Assembly: GCA_963204725.1 (NCBI GenBank) | Contig: CAUJHH010000026.1 | Location: 62,001 to 126,000, forward strand | Direction of reading: 5' to 3' | Length of the DNA: 64,000 nt | Source: Planctomycetota bacterium | Lineage (GTDB): Bacteria > Planctomycetota > Phycisphaerae > Phycisphaerales > UBA1924 | Part shown: positions 61,041 through 64,000 of the stretch, in pieces | Layout: each line of letters begins with the position of its first letter | Position numbering within the stretch: the first letter of the stretch is position 1 | Made by a program: the position numbers and the translations under genes | The notes under the pieces: generated by a model | Database searches by the model: none | The model's input: only the letters and a program-made list of their open reading frames with translations | Told to the model about the DNA's origin: nothing

Positions 61041-62975
61041 ATGCTCCGCGTCATGCTTCCCATTCTGGTTCTGGTCGGCGTGCTCGGACTCGCGATCGCT
61101 GGCGATCGGCCCGAACCCCGTGCCGACTTCACGTTCATCAACAAGGGCGACGTGGCAACGCTCGACATGCAGCGCATGTCGTGGCTGCAGGACCTCCGCG
61201 TGGGGCGACTGCTCTTCGAGGGGCTTGTCGCGCAGGACGTCTTTGATCCCGACTACCGGATCATCCCCGCCGCCGCGGAGCGATGGGAGCTCTCCGACGA
61301 CCGACTCACGTACACATTCCACTTGCGCCGGGAGTCACGGTGGTCGAACGGTGCGCCCGTTGTGGCGTCTGACTTTGTTTTCGCCTGGCGCCGCCTGCTC
61401 CTGCCGGACACCGGCGCCGACTACATCCGCCAGTTCCAGCTCGTCAAGGGTGGCGAGGCCTTCACCCAGTGGCGTCTGCGGGCGCTCGCGGACGCCGCGA
61501 CGGGTGCGGGGCCAACCGGAGACGAGCTCTGGAAACTCACTCTCGACGCGTTCGAGCGGCTGGTGGCTATCACGTCCGTCGACGATCTCACACTCCGCGT
61601 GACGCTCGAGCAGCCGGCTCCGTACTTTCTCGATCTGCTCGCGATGCCGCCGTTCTTCCCTGTGTATCCCGCGCTCGTCTCCCAGTATGAGCGTGTCGAT
61701 CCGACCTCGGGCCGTTTGATCATCGAGTCCGGCTGGACCAAGCCGGGGCATCTGGTCTCGAACGGCCCGTTCACGCTCACGGCCTGGCGCTTCAAACGCG
61801 ACATGCGGCTCGAGGCCAATCCAAACCATCGCATGTTCAAATCGCTCGCGATCCGAACGATCTCCATTCCCACGGTCGACGATGCCAACGCCATGATCCT
61901 TGCATACCGATCGGGTGCCGCGGACTGGGTCACGGACGTCGTCGCATCCTATCGGGGCGATATGTACGAGCAGAAGCTCGCGTTCATCCGCGAGCACCAG
62001 GCCGAGTACGATGCCATGAAATCGGAGGGGATCGACGAGATCGAGATCGCCCGTCGCCTCCCCGACGACCCACGCAACCACCTCCACGTATTCCCCGTCT
62101 TCGGCACATACTTCTACAACTTCAACTGCTCGGCAAAGCTGGCCGACGGGCGACCGAACCCGCTCGCCGATCCACGCGTCCGTCGTGCGCTCGCGATGAT
62201 GATCGATAAACGCGCGATCGCCGATGGTGTCAGACGTGTCGGAGAGCCCGTCGCGCGGACGCTCATCCCTCCCGGCTCTCTCGCCGGATACGCCTCGCCC
62301 TCCGGGCTTCCCTGCATCTCCGACATGCGCACGACCGCCGATCGCGACGCGCTCATCGCCCGCGCGAGATCGCTCCTCGCGGACGCTGGCTTCCCGGATC
62401 CATCGAAGATGCCAGCGGTTTCCATGCTGTTCAACAAGGACGGCGGCCATGACCTGATCGCCCAGTCCATCGCGTCCGACTGGCAGCGGTACCTCGGCCT
62501 CCCGGTCTTTCTCGAGCAGAAAGAGATCAAGATCTTCCGCGAGGAACTCAAGAACAAGAACTACATGACCTCGCGCGGCGGGTGGTACGGCGATTACGGC
62601 GATCCCACAACCTTCCTCGACCCGCACCGCACGGGCGACGAGAACAACGATCGCAACTACTCCAACCCGGTGTACGACGACTTGCTTCGGCGCGCGGCGG
62701 CCGAGTCCGATGCGGACATCCGCGCCGCTCTGCTCTCGCGCGCCGAGTCCATGCTCGTCGATGAGGATCTGCCGGCCGTGCCTCTGTACCACTACTGCAA
62801 TATCTTCCTTTTCAACGCCCACAAGATCAGCGGCATCAACTCCCATCCGCGCCAGACCCAACTCGTTTTCCTCGTAGACATCCTCGGCGATGGCAAGGGC
62901 ACAGACATTCCCCTCTCCACGCCGCCCCGGTCCGGCTCCGCCGGCGATCCCGACTCTGGGGGGCTCCCGCGATGA
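61041..62975 (+). CDS. Oligopeptide ABC transporter substrate-binding protein
   Basis: A 644 aa solute-binding protein of the SBP_bac_5 (OppA/DppA) family, which captures peptides in the periplasm. From ATG 61041 it has a signal peptide (LRVMLPILVLVGVLGLAIA). Family features are NKGDVATLDMQRMSW near 37-50, LRVGRLLFEGLVAQD near 53-67, AAERWELSDDRLTYTFHLRRESRWSNGAPVVASDFVFAWRRLL near 78-120, NGPFTLTAWRFKRDMRLEANP, and DPHRTGDENNDRNYSN near 530. At 644 aa it is longer than usual (about 540). Its stop overlaps oppB by 4 nt. Confidence 0.9.
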   Translation: MLRVMLPILVLVGVLGLAIAGDRPEPRADFTFINKGDVATLDMQRMSWLQDLRVGRLLFEGLVAQDVFDPDYRIIPAAAERWELSDDRLTYTFHLRRESRWSNGAPVVASDFVFAWRRLLLPDTGADYIRQFQLVKGGEAFTQWRLRALADAATGAGPTGDELWKLTLDAFERLVAITSVDDLTLRVTLEQPAPYFLDLLAMPPFFPVYPALVSQYERVDPTSGRLIIESGWTKPGHLVSNGPFTLTAWRFKRDMRLEANPNHRMFKSLAIRTISIPTVDDANAMILAYRSGAADWVTDVVASYRGDMYEQKLAFIREHQAEYDAMKSEGIDEIEIARRLPDDPRNHLHVFPVFGTYFYNFNCSAKLADGRPNPLADPRVRRALAMMIDKRAIADGVRRVGEPVARTLIPPGSLAGYASPSGLPCISDMRTTADRDALIARARSLLADAGFPDPSKMPAVSMLFNKDGGHDLIAQSIASDWQRYLGLPVFLEQKEIKIFREELKNKNYMTSRGGWYGDYGDPTTFLDPHRTGDENNDRNYSNPVYDDLLRRAAAESDADIRAALLSRAESMLVDEDLPAVPLYHYCNIFLFNAHKISGINSHPRQTQLVFLVDILGDGKGTDIPLSTPPRSGSAGDPDSGGLPR

Positions 62976-63979
62976 CGGGCGTCATACTCCGGCGATTGGT
63001 CCAACTCCCACTGATCGTGGGCACGGTCTTCCTTCTCACCCTCGCGCTCGCGTGGGGCATCCCCGGAAACCCACTCGAGAATCCCGAGGGCCGACGCCCG
63101 CCTCCCGAGATCGCTGAGGCGATGAAGACCCAGTACAACATGGACTCGTTCTGGGACTTTGCCGCGTCGTATGTCGACCGCGCGTCCGGCGTGCGGTGGC
63201 TGAGCGGGAGGCTGACGGGAGAGCATCGGCGCCGAGACGCCGGCGCGATCGCGTCTGGACTCGCTCCACCCGAACGCTTCGTATTCGATCTCGGACCCTC
63301 GCTCCAGTACCGTGACCGCAATGTGAACGAGATCATCGCGGGCTCGCTGCCTGTCTCCGCGACCCTTGGCATCGCCGCGATCCTGATCGCGCTCGTCGTC
63401 GGACTGGGCGCGGGCGTTGTCGGCGCGCTGCGTCCCAACTCCTTCGCGGACGTCGCAACGCTTACGCTTGCACTGGTCGGCATCTCGACGCCGACCTTTG
63501 TGGCGGGCACGCTCCTGCTCCTGCTCTTTTCCGTGCTGCTCCCGATCTTTCCCGTGGCGTCTTGGGGATCGCCGCGGGACATCGTGCTCCCCGCGATCAC
63601 GCTCTCACTCCCCTTCGCGGCCTACATCGCACGCCTGACCCGTGTCGGCATGATCGAGGCCCTCTCCTCCGACTACGTACGCACCGCCCGCGCCAAGGGC
63701 CTGCCGGAGCGCACCGTGATCCTCAAGCACGCACTCAAGAACGCCTTCCTCCCCGTGCTCAGCTATCTCGGTCCCGCCACCGCCCTCGCCATGACCGGCT
63801 CCTTCGTCGTTGAGCGCGTCTTCACGGTGCCCGGACTCGGCCAGCACTTCGTCAGCGCGGTCCAGAACAAGGACCTCTTCCTCATCATGGGGATCGTCAT
63901 CGTCTTCGCGACGATGCTCATCCTCTTCAACCTCGCTGTGGATGTCCTCTATCGCTGGGTCGATCCGCGGATCGCGTGA
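62972..63979 (+). CDS. Oligopeptide ABC transporter permease (OppB/DppB-type)
   Basis: A 335 aa inner-membrane permease with about 6 helices. The first is at 10-30 (LVQLPLIVGTVFLLTLALAWGIPGNP). A soluble loop of about 80 residues follows. The binding-protein-dependent transport signature is the EAA-like loop EALSSDYVRTARAKGLPERTVILKHALKNAFLPV near 230-262. The core helices carry the GxxxG-type packing typical of OppB. ATGA overlap with oppA gives translational coupling, and its own stop overlaps the next start (GTGA). Confidence 0.92.
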   Translation: MTGVILRRLVQLPLIVGTVFLLTLALAWGIPGNPLENPEGRRPPPEIAEAMKTQYNMDSFWDFAASYVDRASGVRWLSGRLTGEHRRRDAGAIASGLAPPERFVFDLGPSLQYRDRNVNEIIAGSLPVSATLGIAAILIALVVGLGAGVVGALRPNSFADVATLTLALVGISTPTFVAGTLLLLLFSVLLPIFPVASWGSPRDIVLPAITLSLPFAAYIARLTRVGMIEALSSDYVRTARAKGLPERTVILKHALKNAFLPVLSYLGPATALAMTGSFVVERVFTVPGLGQHFVSAVQNKDLFLIMGIVIVFATMLILFNLAVDVLYRWVDPRIA

Positions 63980-64000
63980 GCCAGTTCATGCGCTCTGCGT
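63976..64000 (+). CDS. Start of a further gene, probably OppC-type permease (partial)
   Basis: The GTG at 63976 overlaps the oppB stop (GTGA) and opens a frame reading MSQFMRSA up to the window edge. The 4-nt overlap is the same arrangement as oppA-oppB, and the second permease normally follows here. Only 8 codons are visible, so identity rests on position. Confidence 0.4.

Overview
This 64 kb window is high-GC (visibly above 60%), densely coded chromosomal DNA. It most resembles a Phycisphaerae-type planctomycete. The 16S rRNA gene has planctomycete-like variants at normally universal sites, for example GGCTGCAGTAACGAATCTTCCGC after the CTACGGGAG site. The gene set is that of a Gram-negative-type envelope: KDO synthesis and transfer, a lipoprotein, and an MprF-like lipid aminoacyltransferase. 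A Firmicute-like mcsA-mcsB-comF set is also present. No insertion sequence, integrase, phage gene or CRISPR array was found.

Layout. 0-3.7 kb: a membrane-anchored GspE-like protein with a degenerate Walker A motif, then a CvpA-like membrane protein. 3.8-9.3 kb, minus strand: a conserved translation and nucleotide cluster of glmU N-terminal domain, prs, rplY, pth, rpsF, ssb and rplI, with tRNA-Gln upstream. 9.5-18 kb: a SWIM zinc-finger protein, a small membrane protein, mprF, a DegT-type aminotransferase, a divergent dnaA and a GNAT protein. 18-27 kb: a secreted protein, rpmA, kdsA, a large methyltransferase, tRNA-Val, waaA, tRNA-Lys, an SNF2 ATPase and rpmB. 27-29.5 kb: the overlapping chain mcsA-mcsB-comF. 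30-31.7 kb: a solitary 16S rRNA gene with its own terminator and no 23S, 5S or tRNA after it. 31.8-40.5 kb: phoU, a methyltransferase, mfd, a ComEA-like protein, a catalytically dead-looking GH10-like protein and purC. 40.5-52.2 kb: a large membrane cluster of three SPFH/HflK-HflC-type proteins, an ABC ATPase, an ABC-2 permease and a large membrane-anchored protein, with a second ABC-2 permease divergent from it. 52.3-61 kb: a small membrane protein, a GT4 glycosyltransferase, an unknown protein, tRNA-Leu, a CX4CH-motif secreted protein, a coiled-coil lipoprotein, a plant-type ferredoxin-NADP reductase and a secreted helical protein. 61-64 kb: the start of an oligopeptide ABC transporter operon (oppA, oppB, first codons of the next gene).

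Most of the window is core housekeeping. The most unusual parts are the triple-SPFH/ABC-2 cluster, whose ATPase tail carries a short motif three times; the GspE-like and GH10-like proteins that keep their folds but lose catalytic residues; and a DnaA whose DNA-recognition signature is altered at the base-contacting positions. Functions are assigned from motifs read by eye. Starts were moved to the best Shine-Dalgarno-supported codon where the longest reading frame clearly ran too far upstream.
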